Source: Bacteroidales bacterium (GTDB lineage Bacteria > Bacteroidota > Bacteroidia > Bacteroidales > WCHB1-69). From it: a stretch of 64,000 nucleotides of DNA. The translations under genes were made by a program, and so were the position numbers. The stretch is taken from positions 1-64,000 of the forward strand of contig JAFPXF010000026.1 of assembly GCA_017394765.1 (NCBI GenBank), in the 5' to 3' direction. The notes below the pieces were generated by a model. The model searched no databases. It was not told the origin of the DNA and saw only the letters and a program-made list of their open reading frames with translations. Shown here piece by piece: positions 26,914 to 35,169 of the stretch. Each line of letters starts with the position of its first letter. Position 1 is the first letter of the stretch.

Positions 26914-27644
26914 AAGAACAGACATATTTAGTCATAGACATTGGAAACACGGCCCAGAAAGCGGCGCTCTTTGATGAACAAGGGGAGGAAAAGGGTTGGA
27001 TGCGCAAGTCGTTTTTCTCTTGTGACGACATCGACGACTTTCTGGCAGGCCATGCCGTAACGGCGGCCATCGTCTCTTCCGTGGGGGAGGCTCCGACAGC
27101 CATCGAGGATTTTCTCCGGACGCGGACACGCACGCTCACCTTTTCCCCGCAGTTGCGCCTGCCTGTGCGACTGCGGTATGCCACTCCGCACACGCTGGGC
27201 ACCGACCGCATTGCCGGTGCCGTGGGGGCACACACCCTGTTTCCCGGCTGCAACGTGCTCGCCATCCAAGTGGGCAGCTGCCTGGTCGCCGACTTTGTGA
27301 CGGCAGGTGGCGAGTACCTTGGCGGCAGCATCGCACCCGGCCTGCGAATGCGTCTGCGGGCACTGAACCAATTCACGGCACGGCTGCCCCTGCTCGAAGC
27401 CAAACCCATCGACTATCTCGTGGGGGACTCTACCGAAAAGTCCATCCTCTCCGGCGTGACAAACGGCCTGACGTATGAAATAGACGGCCTTATTTCTCAG
27501 TATCAAACACAATTTTCAGATGTAAAAACCGTTCTGACAGGCGGCGATGCACCCCTCTTGACCAATTCGCTAAAAAATAGTATATTTGCCGCCCCAAATT
27601 TGGTGCTGTCTGGATTGTATGAAATATTGAAACTCAATGTTTAA
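26910..27644 (+). CDS. coaX: Type III pantothenate kinase
   Basis: 244 residues. CoaX phosphorylates pantothenate, the first step of CoA synthesis; dephospho-CoA kinase (coaE) is at 58.3 kb. The phosphate-binding start LVIDIGNTAQKAALFD (Asp10), the TLGTDRIAGAVGAH motif (GxDR at 97-100) and GGSIAPGLRMRLRALNQFTARLP are as expected. The motif normally reading xxDAGTAxxxD is here AIQVGSCLVADFV: the Asp at position 120 is Gln and the Thr is replaced by Cys or Ser. In characterised enzymes that Asp is in the active site, so activity is doubtful or altered. It overlaps the next gene by 8 bases. Confidence 0.9.
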   Translation: MKEQTYLVIDIGNTAQKAALFDEQGEEKGWMRKSFFSCDDIDDFLAGHAVTAAIVSSVGEAPTAIEDFLRTRTRTLTFSPQLRLPVRLRYATPHTLGTDRIAGAVGAHTLFPGCNVLAIQVGSCLVADFVTAGGEYLGGSIAPGLRMRLRALNQFTARLPLLEAKPIDYLVGDSTEKSILSGVTNGLTYEIDGLISQYQTQFSDVKTVLTGGDAPLLTNSLKNSIFAAPNLVLSGLYEILKLNV

Positions 27645-28920
27645 AAAACATAATGTACGGTTGTTGTTCGGACTTTTAGCCCTTGTTCTCGCCATTCCCG
27701 CATTGGCGCAGAACGTTATCAGCGTGCCCTATTCCAAAATCGGCATCGGTTTGGTCAACAGGGGGGCGAACGGTATCTTGAACAGTATGGGCGGCACGTC
27801 CTACGCCATGCAGAACCCCTATTACGTCAACTTCCGGAACCCCGCCTCCTATGCGGCCTTCGACTCACTCTCCTTCGTGGCGGATGCCGCAGCTTCCATT
27901 CATACCAGCGTCCTGTCAACAGACAACGCTGTTCAGAAAAACACGTATGCCCGTCCCGACTACTTGGCCATCGGCCTGCCGGTCACCCGCCATTGGCGCA
28001 CCTCCATCGGGGTTGTGCCCTTCAGCGTGATGGGCTACGACATGGTTGACAATCGCGTAATCGACAATGTCGGCAACGTCAACTACGAGTACACCGGCAA
28101 AGGCGGCCTCAACCAACTCTACTGGGGCAACGCCTTCAAGTTGTGCAAAGGTCTCTCCATCGGCCTCAATGTCTCCTATATGTTTGGCTCTTTCTATCAC
28201 TACCGCCGCACCGAATTTGAAGGCATTAATTTCTACAACACCAACATTTCGGATGCCTATCATTTGGATGGCATCCACCTCACGGGCGGTCTCCAGTATC
28301 TTTTCAAGGTGAAAGAGAATCACACCATCGGTTTGGGTGTGGTATATGGCAACACTGCTTACATCTGGGCTAAGGAAAAACTGCTTATCAACTACTTTGA
28401 AGGAAGCTATAACGCCGTAACCACCTACGACACGGCCTATTTCAGCCAGGAAGATGTTCGCGGCTCCCTCCGCATCCCACAATCTGTCGGCGGAGGAATA
28501 AGCTATTCCTTCAAGGAGAAGTTCACTGTGGCCGCCGACGTGACCTGGCAAAATTGGGACAAATACAGATTCATGGGGCATGGCGATTCCCTCAAAAACT
28601 CCATCTCCGGCAGTCTCGGCGTGCAATATATCCCAGACCCGTTCTCTCCTAAGTTTTTCAAACGTATTGCCTTGCGCGCCGGAACCCGTTTTTCCACGGG
28701 AGAAATTGTGCTCCACAATAAACCTGTCTCCGAATTCGGAGTCTCTTTGGGCGTTGGTATTCCACTGACCACGTTCAACACACACTCAAGCATCAACATT
28801 CTCGTCGAATATGGAAAACTTGGAACTACGGCAAACGACCTCATACTGCAAAACTACTTCCGCTTCACACTCAGCTTCACTCTACAGGAAAAATGGTATC
28901 AACGAATGAAAATCGAGTAA
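27637..28920 (+). CDS. Outer-membrane beta-barrel protein (FadL-like porin fold)
   Basis: 427 residues with a signal peptide ending PALAQ (~25). The mature protein opens with SVPYSKIGIGLVNRG and SMGGTSYAMQNPYYVNFRNPASYA, the 'N-P-A' plug-like start found in FadL/PorV-type Bacteroidota barrels. It continues as alternating amphipathic strands with aromatic ends (for example LSIGLNVSYMFGSFYHYRR and KFTVAADVTWQNWDKYRF). It closes with FRFTLSFTLQEKWYQRMKIE. In this phylum such genes regularly sit between coaX and a TPR gene and lptC. The function is unknown; uptake of hydrophobic compounds or envelope biogenesis are possible. Confidence 0.82.
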   Translation: MFKKHNVRLLFGLLALVLAIPALAQNVISVPYSKIGIGLVNRGANGILNSMGGTSYAMQNPYYVNFRNPASYAAFDSLSFVADAAASIHTSVLSTDNAVQKNTYARPDYLAIGLPVTRHWRTSIGVVPFSVMGYDMVDNRVIDNVGNVNYEYTGKGGLNQLYWGNAFKLCKGLSIGLNVSYMFGSFYHYRRTEFEGINFYNTNISDAYHLDGIHLTGGLQYLFKVKENHTIGLGVVYGNTAYIWAKEKLLINYFEGSYNAVTTYDTAYFSQEDVRGSLRIPQSVGGGISYSFKEKFTVAADVTWQNWDKYRFMGHGDSLKNSISGSLGVQYIPDPFSPKFFKRIALRAGTRFSTGEIVLHNKPVSEFGVSLGVGIPLTTFNTHSSINILVEYGKLGTTANDLILQNYFRFTLSFTLQEKWYQRMKIE

Positions 28921-28943
28921 AAACCAACATAAATAACAAAAAG

Positions 28944-30401
28944 ATGAAAAAACTAATTGTTGCTATGATGCTGCTCGTCTTCGGCGGCTCCCTTTTTGCA
29001 CAATGCCCTTACAAGTATGGGGCAACACCTGAAGACTCCCTGAAATGCCTTGAACAGATCACGGCTTTTAACATGGCGTACAAGGCCAAGAATTATCACG
29101 ATGCTTACGACTCCTGGAGATACATTGTCAACAACTGTCCTTGCGCATGGGACGGCATTTTCACCAACTCCCAGAACCTCCTCCAAAACCTTATCAAGGA
29201 GGAAAAGGACTCTGTGAGAAGAGAACGCCTCATCGACACGCTGATTTACTCCTATGAAGTTCGTAACGGCTACTTCCCCGAGAAATTCTCAAAGGGTTAC
29301 GGTCTCGGCTTCAAGGCCTACAACACCCTGATGTACAGGGGGAAAAATGCTCCGATTGAAAAATGGGAGCAAATCCACGACTGGTTTGTGCAATCCGTGG
29401 AAATGGAGAAGCAGAACACACAGCCGGCCATTTGGGACAAATACTTCACGGTGGCCCAGGTTATCACCAAGGCCAAGAAGGACACCACCTACGTCATTGA
29501 TGCTTACGGCCGTGCCACCGATTATCTGGACATGTCCATCAACAATGCCCTGGTGCAATACGAAAAGCAAACCGAGAAGCTTGAAGCCTTGAAGGCGGAA
29601 CTTGGTGCCGATTCGGCCAGCATATACAATCACCCGCAAGGCAAGGTGCTCATCGCCGACACTGCCCGCCAGATGAAGCTGGTCTTGAACTATCGCAGAA
29701 CCCTCGCCAAAATCGAGAAAGATGTGACCCCCTATGCCACCTGTGAAATGTTGGAAGAGGTCTATTCCAAGAAGCTTGCCGCCAGCAAGGAGGATCTCTC
29801 CGCCATCAACAAGATGGTTATGACCATGTCAAAGGGCGGATGCTTGGGCAGCCCTGTCTTCAAGGAAGCATTGGAAGTGCTGCACAAGGCCAACCCGAAC
29901 CGTAACTCCGCTTACTGGATGGGTAACCTCTCCCTGAAAAGCTTTGTCACCACCAAGGACAACGCCGAATTGGATGCCGCCATCGGCTATCTGCAGGAAG
30001 CTGTGAAATATAGCGAAACCAACGAGCAGAAAGCCGACGCCAACTACATGCTGGCTTTGGCCTATCAGACCAAGAGTGCCTACTCCGAAGCCCGCAACGC
30101 CGCATACGCCGCCCTCAAGGCCCAGCCGAACATGGGCAAGGCTTACCTCCTTATCGGTGACCTTTACGCCACTTCCGGTGGCAGATGCTCCGGTGAAGAC
30201 CTGCCGCTGGCATGCGCATGGGCTGCCGCCGACAAGTACGCTAAGGCAGTGGCTGTGGATCCTTCCTGCTCCGACGATGCCGCCGCAAGACGCGCCAAGC
30301 TGAGATTCCCTCCCAAGGACGAACTCTTCAAGCGCGGCCTTAAGGCTGGCGACCCCTATCGCGTGGGCTGCTGGATCCAAGAGAGCACGACCGTCAGATA
30401 A
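28944..30401 (+). CDS. Secreted tetratricopeptide-repeat protein
   Basis: 485 residues from MKKLIVAM (signal peptide ending SLFAQ, ~20); the longer frame to 28893 overlaps the previous gene. The mature protein is helical, with TPR-like pairs such as AFNMAYKAKNYHDAYDSWRYI near the start and ADANYMLALAYQTKSAYSEARNAAYAALKAQP plus MGKAYLLIGDLYA near the C-terminus. It is Lys/Ala rich with several paired Cys. Proteins of this type in the coaX-OMP-TPR-lptC cluster are periplasmic or outer-membrane associated scaffolds of unknown role. Gap to the barrel gene 23 bases, to lptC 6 bases. Confidence 0.85.
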   Translation: MKKLIVAMMLLVFGGSLFAQCPYKYGATPEDSLKCLEQITAFNMAYKAKNYHDAYDSWRYIVNNCPCAWDGIFTNSQNLLQNLIKEEKDSVRRERLIDTLIYSYEVRNGYFPEKFSKGYGLGFKAYNTLMYRGKNAPIEKWEQIHDWFVQSVEMEKQNTQPAIWDKYFTVAQVITKAKKDTTYVIDAYGRATDYLDMSINNALVQYEKQTEKLEALKAELGADSASIYNHPQGKVLIADTARQMKLVLNYRRTLAKIEKDVTPYATCEMLEEVYSKKLAASKEDLSAINKMVMTMSKGGCLGSPVFKEALEVLHKANPNRNSAYWMGNLSLKSFVTTKDNAELDAAIGYLQEAVKYSETNEQKADANYMLALAYQTKSAYSEARNAAYAALKAQPNMGKAYLLIGDLYATSGGRCSGEDLPLACAWAAADKYAKAVAVDPSCSDDAAARRAKLRFPPKDELFKRGLKAGDPYRVGCWIQESTTVR

Positions 30402-30407
30402 GACCTG

Positions 30408-30971
30408 ATGGACAACACATCAAGACATATTACCCTAAACATCATAACAGCCTTGTGCTTTATGATGTTTTTTATTGCCTGCCACAAGGAGAATAAAAGC
30501 TCTGTGCTCTACGAATACGAAGGCAAATTTCCTGACGAGTCGGCGGAAAACATGGTCCTTACCATGAGCGACTCCGGCATGGTCAGCTTTATTCTTGAGA
30601 CACCGCTGCTGAACCGCTATTATGGTGACACGAACTTCGCTGACTTCCCAAAAGGCATCAAAGTGGTTTCCTATAACGAGTTCGGCCAGCGACAAGCCAT
30701 GCTGACGGCCGATTACGCCATCGAAATCAACAATACCCAATATAAGGCTTCCAAGAATGTGGTGATTGTCGATCTTGTCAAGGGCGACACCTTGAAGACC
30801 GAAGAGATACAGTGGAACCAACTCTCCCGCACCGTCCGTTCCGACGTGTTAGTGAAACAGATCAAGGCCGACGGCTCCGTCAACTACGGTGACGGCTTTA
30901 CTGCCGACGACCGCTTCACCAAATACACCATTATTCACCCGCGCGGCGAGATGGCCGGGTTTGACTTTTAA
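30408..30971 (+). CDS. lptC: LPS export periplasmic protein LptC
   Basis: 187 residues. Start MDNTSRHITLNIITAL, then a hydrophobic segment with a lipobox-like FFIACHKE (Cys25), so it is an N-terminally anchored protein. The rest is a beta-jellyroll: the LptC features are the early YEYEGKFPDESAENM/VLTMSDSG and the internal NEFGQRQAMLTADYAIEINN, then TLKTEEIQWNQLSRTVRSD, which corresponds to the 'xxLxWxxxxxxxxS' strand. LptC receives lipopolysaccharide from the LptBFG transporter (an LptF/G permease is at 10.7 kb). It is the last gene of the mntP operon and ends overlapping the stop of the convergent YigZ gene by 4 bases. Confidence 0.85.
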   Translation: MDNTSRHITLNIITALCFMMFFIACHKENKSSVLYEYEGKFPDESAENMVLTMSDSGMVSFILETPLLNRYYGDTNFADFPKGIKVVSYNEFGQRQAMLTADYAIEINNTQYKASKNVVIVDLVKGDTLKTEEIQWNQLSRTVRSDVLVKQIKADGSVNYGDGFTADDRFTKYTIIHPRGEMAGFDF

Positions 30972-31570
30972 TTCACAGCATTGACGCTGCCAGCAACCTT
31001 CTTCAAGGCTTCCACGATGCGGTCGGCCTCGCGCAGGCGCACACTGAAGCGGATAGTGCAGTTCAGGTCGCTCTGCTGGCTAAGGATAGTGACACTCGGG
31101 TCCTTCATCAGCTGCATCACAGCGTTCATCTGCAAATATTCGAAAACTACATCGTACCGCTCTTCAATGGTTTTTTCCACAATTTGCGCTGCATCGAGGG
31201 CCTCCTTGGCGGCAATCTTGTAGGCATTTTGCAACCCGCTGACACCCAACTTGATGCCGCCAAAATAACGTACTACCACGACCAAGGTGTCAGTTAAATC
31301 CTTGGAAAGCAGCTGTCCATGGATGGGGCGGCCCGCCGTGCCGGAAGGCTCACCGTTGTCGTTGAGACGATAGGCCTCCTTTCGGGGACCGAGAATGTAG
31401 GCATAGCAATGATGCCGCGCATCATAGTGCTTTTTCTGCAGTTCCGCAAGATACTTCTTAACTTCCTCTTCCGTTTTCACAGGAAAGGCGTATGCAAGGA
31501 ACTTGCTCCTTTTTTCGCTGTAGATGCCTGTGGCAGGCGCGGCAATCGTCTTATAGGTGTCTTCGAACAT
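30968..31570 (-). CDS. yigZ: YigZ/IMPACT family protein
   Basis: 200 residues. The N-terminal IMPACT domain is clear: SKFLAYAFPV, ARHHCYAYILG, RLNDNGEPSGTAGRPI and TLVVVVRYFGGIKLGVSGL are the family's best-conserved stretches. A ~65-residue C-terminal domain (DUF1949 type, EFG-IV-like fold) follows. Bacterial members are cytoplasmic; the biochemical role is not settled, with links to translation control and peptide/proline metabolism proposed. The start codon lies 20 bases inside the end of ribD, so the two are co-translated. Confidence 0.93.
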   Translation of the reverse strand: MFEDTYKTIAAPATGIYSEKRSKFLAYAFPVKTEEEVKKYLAELQKKHYDARHHCYAYILGPRKEAYRLNDNGEPSGTAGRPIHGQLLSKDLTDTLVVVVRYFGGIKLGVSGLQNAYKIAAKEALDAAQIVEKTIEERYDVVFEYLQMNAVMQLMKDPSVTILSQQSDLNCTIRFSVRLREADRIVEALKKVAGSVNAVN

Positions 31571-32525
31571 ACCAGATTGTATTATTATCCATACGCTCCT
31601 CCCGCTGCGGCGTGCCTGGCAAGGCTGGTGCCGGAAGGCCTTTGCCCCAGATTACATCACCCACGAGCACACGCGCCTCGTCCCACAGACCAGAGGCGAT
31701 GAAGCGGTCAAGGGTTTTGCGTCCACCCTCCACAATAACTGACTGGATGCGCTGCTCGTAAAGTTGCTGCAAGCACTCCTGCACGTCCATGGAGACGGCG
31801 GTGCAAGGCAGAGGAGCGTCAACCTCGTGACCACGCTGCATGACAAAACGCTTGGGATCCTTGCCTGGATAAAGCCGTGTGGTCAGCTGTGGACGGTCGT
31901 TGCGCATCGTGTTGTAACCCACCAAGATAGCGTCTTCCTCGCTGCGCCACTTGTGTACCAGCACCCGCAATGCAGGGTTGGTAATCCAATAGTCGCGGGA
32001 TTGCCCGTCGGAGCGGTCCACGTCCATGTAGCTGTCGGCGGTTTGTGCCCATTTGAGGATGACGTATGGCCGCTGATGGCGATGGAAAGTGAAAAAGCGG
32101 CGATTCAGCACTTCGCATTCGGCCTCGCACACACCCACAGTGACATGGATGCCGGCGGCGCGCAGCTTGGCAATGCCCGCTCCGTTAACCTTGTCGTGGC
32201 AGTCCATGGTGCCCACAACCACACGGGGGATGCCATGGTGAATAATGGCATCCGCACAAGGCGGTGTCTTCCCGAAATGCGAACACGGCTCCAGATTGAC
32301 ATACAGGGTGCAATCCGTTAACAGTGATTTGTCCTCTACTGCAGCCAAGGCATTCACTTCCGCATGGGCCTCGCCGTAACGGTGGTGGTAGCCCTCGCCG
32401 ATAATCAATCCGTCATGCACAATCACCGCACCCACCATCGGATTGGGCTGTACGCTGCCCAAGCCCAGCCGGGCCAATTGCAGGCAACGCTGCATATAGG
32501 GAATGTGACGTGTGAGATCCTCCAT
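31551..32525 (-). CDS. ribD: Bifunctional riboflavin deaminase-reductase
   Basis: 324 residues. RibD deaminates and then reduces the pyrimidine intermediate in riboflavin synthesis. The N-terminal CDA-like zinc site is complete: HAEVNAL (His54, Glu56), and PCSHFGKTPPC (Cys81, Cys90). PNPMVGAVIV is the usual start. The reductase half has LKWAQTADSYMD, RDYWITNPALRVLVHKWRSEEDAILVGYNTMRNDRPQLTTR and VIVEGGRKTLDRFI. Slightly shorter than the E. coli enzyme but both domains look intact. It starts 10 bases downstream of the DUF4340-like gene and overlaps YigZ. Confidence 0.96.
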   Translation of the reverse strand: MEDLTRHIPYMQRCLQLARLGLGSVQPNPMVGAVIVHDGLIIGEGYHHRYGEAHAEVNALAAVEDKSLLTDCTLYVNLEPCSHFGKTPPCADAIIHHGIPRVVVGTMDCHDKVNGAGIAKLRAAGIHVTVGVCEAECEVLNRRFFTFHRHQRPYVILKWAQTADSYMDVDRSDGQSRDYWITNPALRVLVHKWRSEEDAILVGYNTMRNDRPQLTTRLYPGKDPKRFVMQRGHEVDAPLPCTAVSMDVQECLQQLYEQRIQSVIVEGGRKTLDRFIASGLWDEARVLVGDVIWGKGLPAPALPGTPQREERMDNNTIWYVRRHL

Positions 32526-32535
32526 TAGACAGAGG

Positions 32536-33618
32536 TTATTGATGTTTCAGGAAATATGACAACGGCTGCAGCTGACGGTCGAAATGATAGTACTGACATT
32601 GCACAAGATTCCTGTCGTTTCCGTTCAACACCGCGTAGAATTTGTCACGGTTGTACGGTCCGTCATCCTCCTCGTCTTCCCTTCCGAGAATGGCATCCAG
32701 ATAAAAGGCGTCCGGCGTGAGTTTGCGATACATGTCCAGAGTGGTTTTCTTCCCGTCCACATCTTCGAGCGTAATGGTCTTGAAGTGGTTGAAGCGGAGA
32801 ATGGAATCCTTCCGTTCCTTTGGCATGTCAGGGATGAAGCGCTCGTAGTTCTTGTCGCGGTATTCTGCCAGCATGTCAAGCAATTTGACCGTGTCGTAAT
32901 CGGCCACGACCTGATGTTGTGCATCATACAGCGTGAAAAAGCGGGGGCCGGCCTTTTCCACCGAAAAGGAATTTTCGGGAGTTTCAAAATCTTGCACCTG
33001 CAAAGTCTTGATGCGCGTGATTTTGGTGGAGAAAAGGTCGCAATTGTACCAATCCACGGGCTTAAAGGAGTAGGAAGGGGTGAGAAATCCCTTGAAGCCC
33101 GGAATATGTACGATGCAGGGTTCGTCGAAACCATCCAAGATGGCGAAGTTGGCCATGTTGTCCATGGTGGAAGGCCCCATGTAGTACGTTTTCACCAGAC
33201 GTTCCTTGTTGAAAAAACCGTGTCCGAAGAGGGAAAACTTGGGAGCCGTTTGGTAAATCTCCACCTTCACTGCGTTGACGGACATCATTTTGTTGATGTT
33301 CGACTGGGCGGTTTTGGCCACAATCTGTTGCAAAGTGACATTTCTGATGGTGGACAGCAACTCCGAGACCCTGATTGGCATGGCGACAATGGAGTCCTGA
33401 ACGTACCAAACATTGTCCTTCCGGGTTAGCAGTGCAAACTCTCCGTTCATGTCCGCAATGAAAATCTTGGTGATGCTGGCCGTGTCTTTCACAGCAAAGA
33501 GGTCGGACTTGGGCGAACTGTTACGCCCATGCAATGTACCCGTCTTGAAAAGGATGAGTATCAAACTAATAACCAACAGTATGGCTATGCTGATGAGGTA
33601 GATATGATTTTTTTTCAT
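32536..33618 (-). CDS. Membrane-anchored DUF4340-like protein
   Basis: 360 residues. A single transmembrane anchor at residues ~7-25 (IYLISIAILLVISLILIL) after a short positive N-terminus places the rest outside the cytoplasm. The body starts with DLFAVKDTASITKIFIADMNGEFALLTRKDNVWYV, the pattern 'I.KI.I....G....L.R....W.V' of DUF4340 domains, which often accompany gliding/ABC (GldG-type) systems. No gldF/gldG are present here. It heads a three-gene unit with ribD and yigZ; no functional link is apparent. The DUF4340 assignment is from memory of the pattern and is tentative. Confidence 0.65.
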   Translation of the reverse strand: MKKNHIYLISIAILLVISLILILFKTGTLHGRNSSPKSDLFAVKDTASITKIFIADMNGEFALLTRKDNVWYVQDSIVAMPIRVSELLSTIRNVTLQQIVAKTAQSNINKMMSVNAVKVEIYQTAPKFSLFGHGFFNKERLVKTYYMGPSTMDNMANFAILDGFDEPCIVHIPGFKGFLTPSYSFKPVDWYNCDLFSTKITRIKTLQVQDFETPENSFSVEKAGPRFFTLYDAQHQVVADYDTVKLLDMLAEYRDKNYERFIPDMPKERKDSILRFNHFKTITLEDVDGKKTTLDMYRKLTPDAFYLDAILGREDEEDDGPYNRDKFYAVLNGNDRNLVQCQYYHFDRQLQPLSYFLKHQ

Positions 33619-33635
33619 TGTTAAAAATTAGGCGG

Positions 33636-33643
33636 CAAAAATA
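33636..33643 (-). promoter_or_regulatory. Promoter -7 box TATTTTTG of the DUF4340-ribD-yigZ unit
   Basis: TAnnTTTG match 18 bases before the ATG at 33618. For the divergent tolC operon no clear box is seen in 33644-33761. Confidence 0.45.
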
Positions 33644-33761
33644 GCAAATTTTAGTGTTCGGGGAATAGGGTAAAAACCAGGGCTGTCTATCGTATGAAAA
33701 AAACGGCGAAATTTAAACCTTTATACAAAATAATAGTCGCTTAATTCTTAATTTTCTTTCT

Positions 33762-35084
33762 ATGAAAAAGACACTGACTATAAATCTTGTGCTATTACTT
33801 GCTGTATTTCAAACAATTGCACAATCCCAGAACGCATCCGTTCCCCAAACCCTTTCCCTTGAAGAGTGTATCCGCTATGCCGAAGAGCATAATTACTCAT
33901 TGCAAAGTGCGGGATTGAACGTCAACTCTTCCGAAATTTCGCTCAAGCAGGCCAAGGAGAACATCGCACCCTCCGTATCAGCCTCGGTTTCCCAAGGGCT
34001 TGGAACCAATCATTATCAAAAATCGGTGGGCTGGAACGGCAACTACGGCGTCAGTGCCGGCATGACGCTTTTCAAAGGTCTCAGCAATTATAATTCCATC
34101 CAGCAGAGCAAATTGCAGGTGGAGCAGTCGCAGTTGCAGTTGGAGCAGAACAAAAACAGCATCAAAATATCCCTTATTCAGGCTTTTTTGAACATCATGA
34201 TGAACGAAGACATGCTTGAATATCAGCAAAAGGTGTTGACAAGCAGTCAGGAACAAATGGAGCAGGGGGAGCAGCTCTTTAGAGTGGGTAAGATTTTGGA
34301 AAGCGAATACAAGATGCTTCAGGCCCAATACACCTCCGATCTCTACAATATTGAAAACACCAAAATCAACATCCAGAACAATTATTTGACGCTCAAGAAC
34401 TTGCTGGCCATTGACCCCGCTGCGGAAATCCAGATTGTGCGTCCAGACAGTGCCACCCTCTTCAAAAGTCTGGAGATTCCGACATTGCAGGAGCTGATGA
34501 CCCGTGCGAAGAGTTATCTTCCGGAACTGAAAATCAAGGAAAACGCCATCACGGATGCGCAGTATGATATTAAAATCCAGAAATCCAACTTCTATCCAAG
34601 TCTCTCGCTCAGCGCTGGTATCAGCACGGGTTACAACAACAGCAATTTGGCGGATAATCTGGGATGGGGTACACAGTTATGGCATGGTCTTGGCGAAAAC
34701 ATAGGCTTGAATCTAAGCATCCCTATCTATCAACGCAGTCAGGTGCGCCACAATGTGCAGCAGGCGCAACTGCGTGCGCAGCAGGCCGAATTGAGTCAGA
34801 AAGAGACGGAATACCAAATTGGTCGTGAGTTGCAGCAGTATTATCTCGATGTTCTTTCGGCCCAGAACAATTATCTCGTGGCCGAGGCGCAGAAGGATGC
34901 CTACGAGGCCAACTACAACGCCTACAGTTTCAAGTTCAGGTACGGGTCTGTCACGGCGGTGGACCTCATCCAGCAACAAACCAACTATCTGAACCAACTC
35001 AACAAATATATGCAGACCAAGTACTCGTTCGTCCTGCAAAGGAAAATCCTGGATGTGTTGATGGGCCTGCCGGTGAGGCTTTAG
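33762..35084 (+). CDS. TolC family outer-membrane efflux protein
   Basis: 440 residues, signal peptide ending TIAQS (~22). Two OEP repeats are visible: the N-terminal one starts LSLEECIRYAEEHNYSLQSAGLNVNSSEISLKQAKENIAPSVSAS. The second has YLPELKIKENAITDAQYDIKIQKSNFYPSLSLSAGIS. Each carries long coiled-coil helices (Gln/Leu-rich around residues 110-215 and 325-380) and short beta segments. The C-terminal VTAVDLIQQQTNYLNQLNKYMQTKYSFVLQRKILDVLMG is diagnostic of TolC proteins. It forms the outer-membrane channel for the MacA/MacB-like parts encoded next. The operon order is tolC-macA-ATPase-permease. Confidence 0.94.
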   Translation: MKKTLTINLVLLLAVFQTIAQSQNASVPQTLSLEECIRYAEEHNYSLQSAGLNVNSSEISLKQAKENIAPSVSASVSQGLGTNHYQKSVGWNGNYGVSAGMTLFKGLSNYNSIQQSKLQVEQSQLQLEQNKNSIKISLIQAFLNIMMNEDMLEYQQKVLTSSQEQMEQGEQLFRVGKILESEYKMLQAQYTSDLYNIENTKINIQNNYLTLKNLLAIDPAAEIQIVRPDSATLFKSLEIPTLQELMTRAKSYLPELKIKENAITDAQYDIKIQKSNFYPSLSLSAGISTGYNNSNLADNLGWGTQLWHGLGENIGLNLSIPIYQRSQVRHNVQQAQLRAQQAELSQKETEYQIGRELQQYYLDVLSAQNNYLVAEAQKDAYEANYNAYSFKFRYGSVTAVDLIQQQTNYLNQLNKYMQTKYSFVLQRKILDVLMGLPVRL

Positions 35085-35087
35085 GTT

Positions 35088-35127
35088 GTTAAATCGTTAA
35101 ACTATTAAATCATTAATTTATTGAGTT
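35088..35127. repeat. Five octamers (NTTAANNN) at the tolC 3' end
   Basis: GTTAAATC, GTTAAACT, ATTAAATC, ATTAATTT, ATTGAGTT, in register, starting 3 bases after the tolC stop. Same period and TTAA core as the menA tract at 4743, and the same orientation relative to the gene. Confidence 0.75.
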
Positions 35128-35169
35128 GTTTGGAGGGAGAGAAATTAAGTTTAGAAAATTGTTTGTTAT

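Noticed and set aside
33644..33761. Promoter for the tolC operon
   Set aside because: No TAnnTTTG match at a sensible distance; I did not force one.
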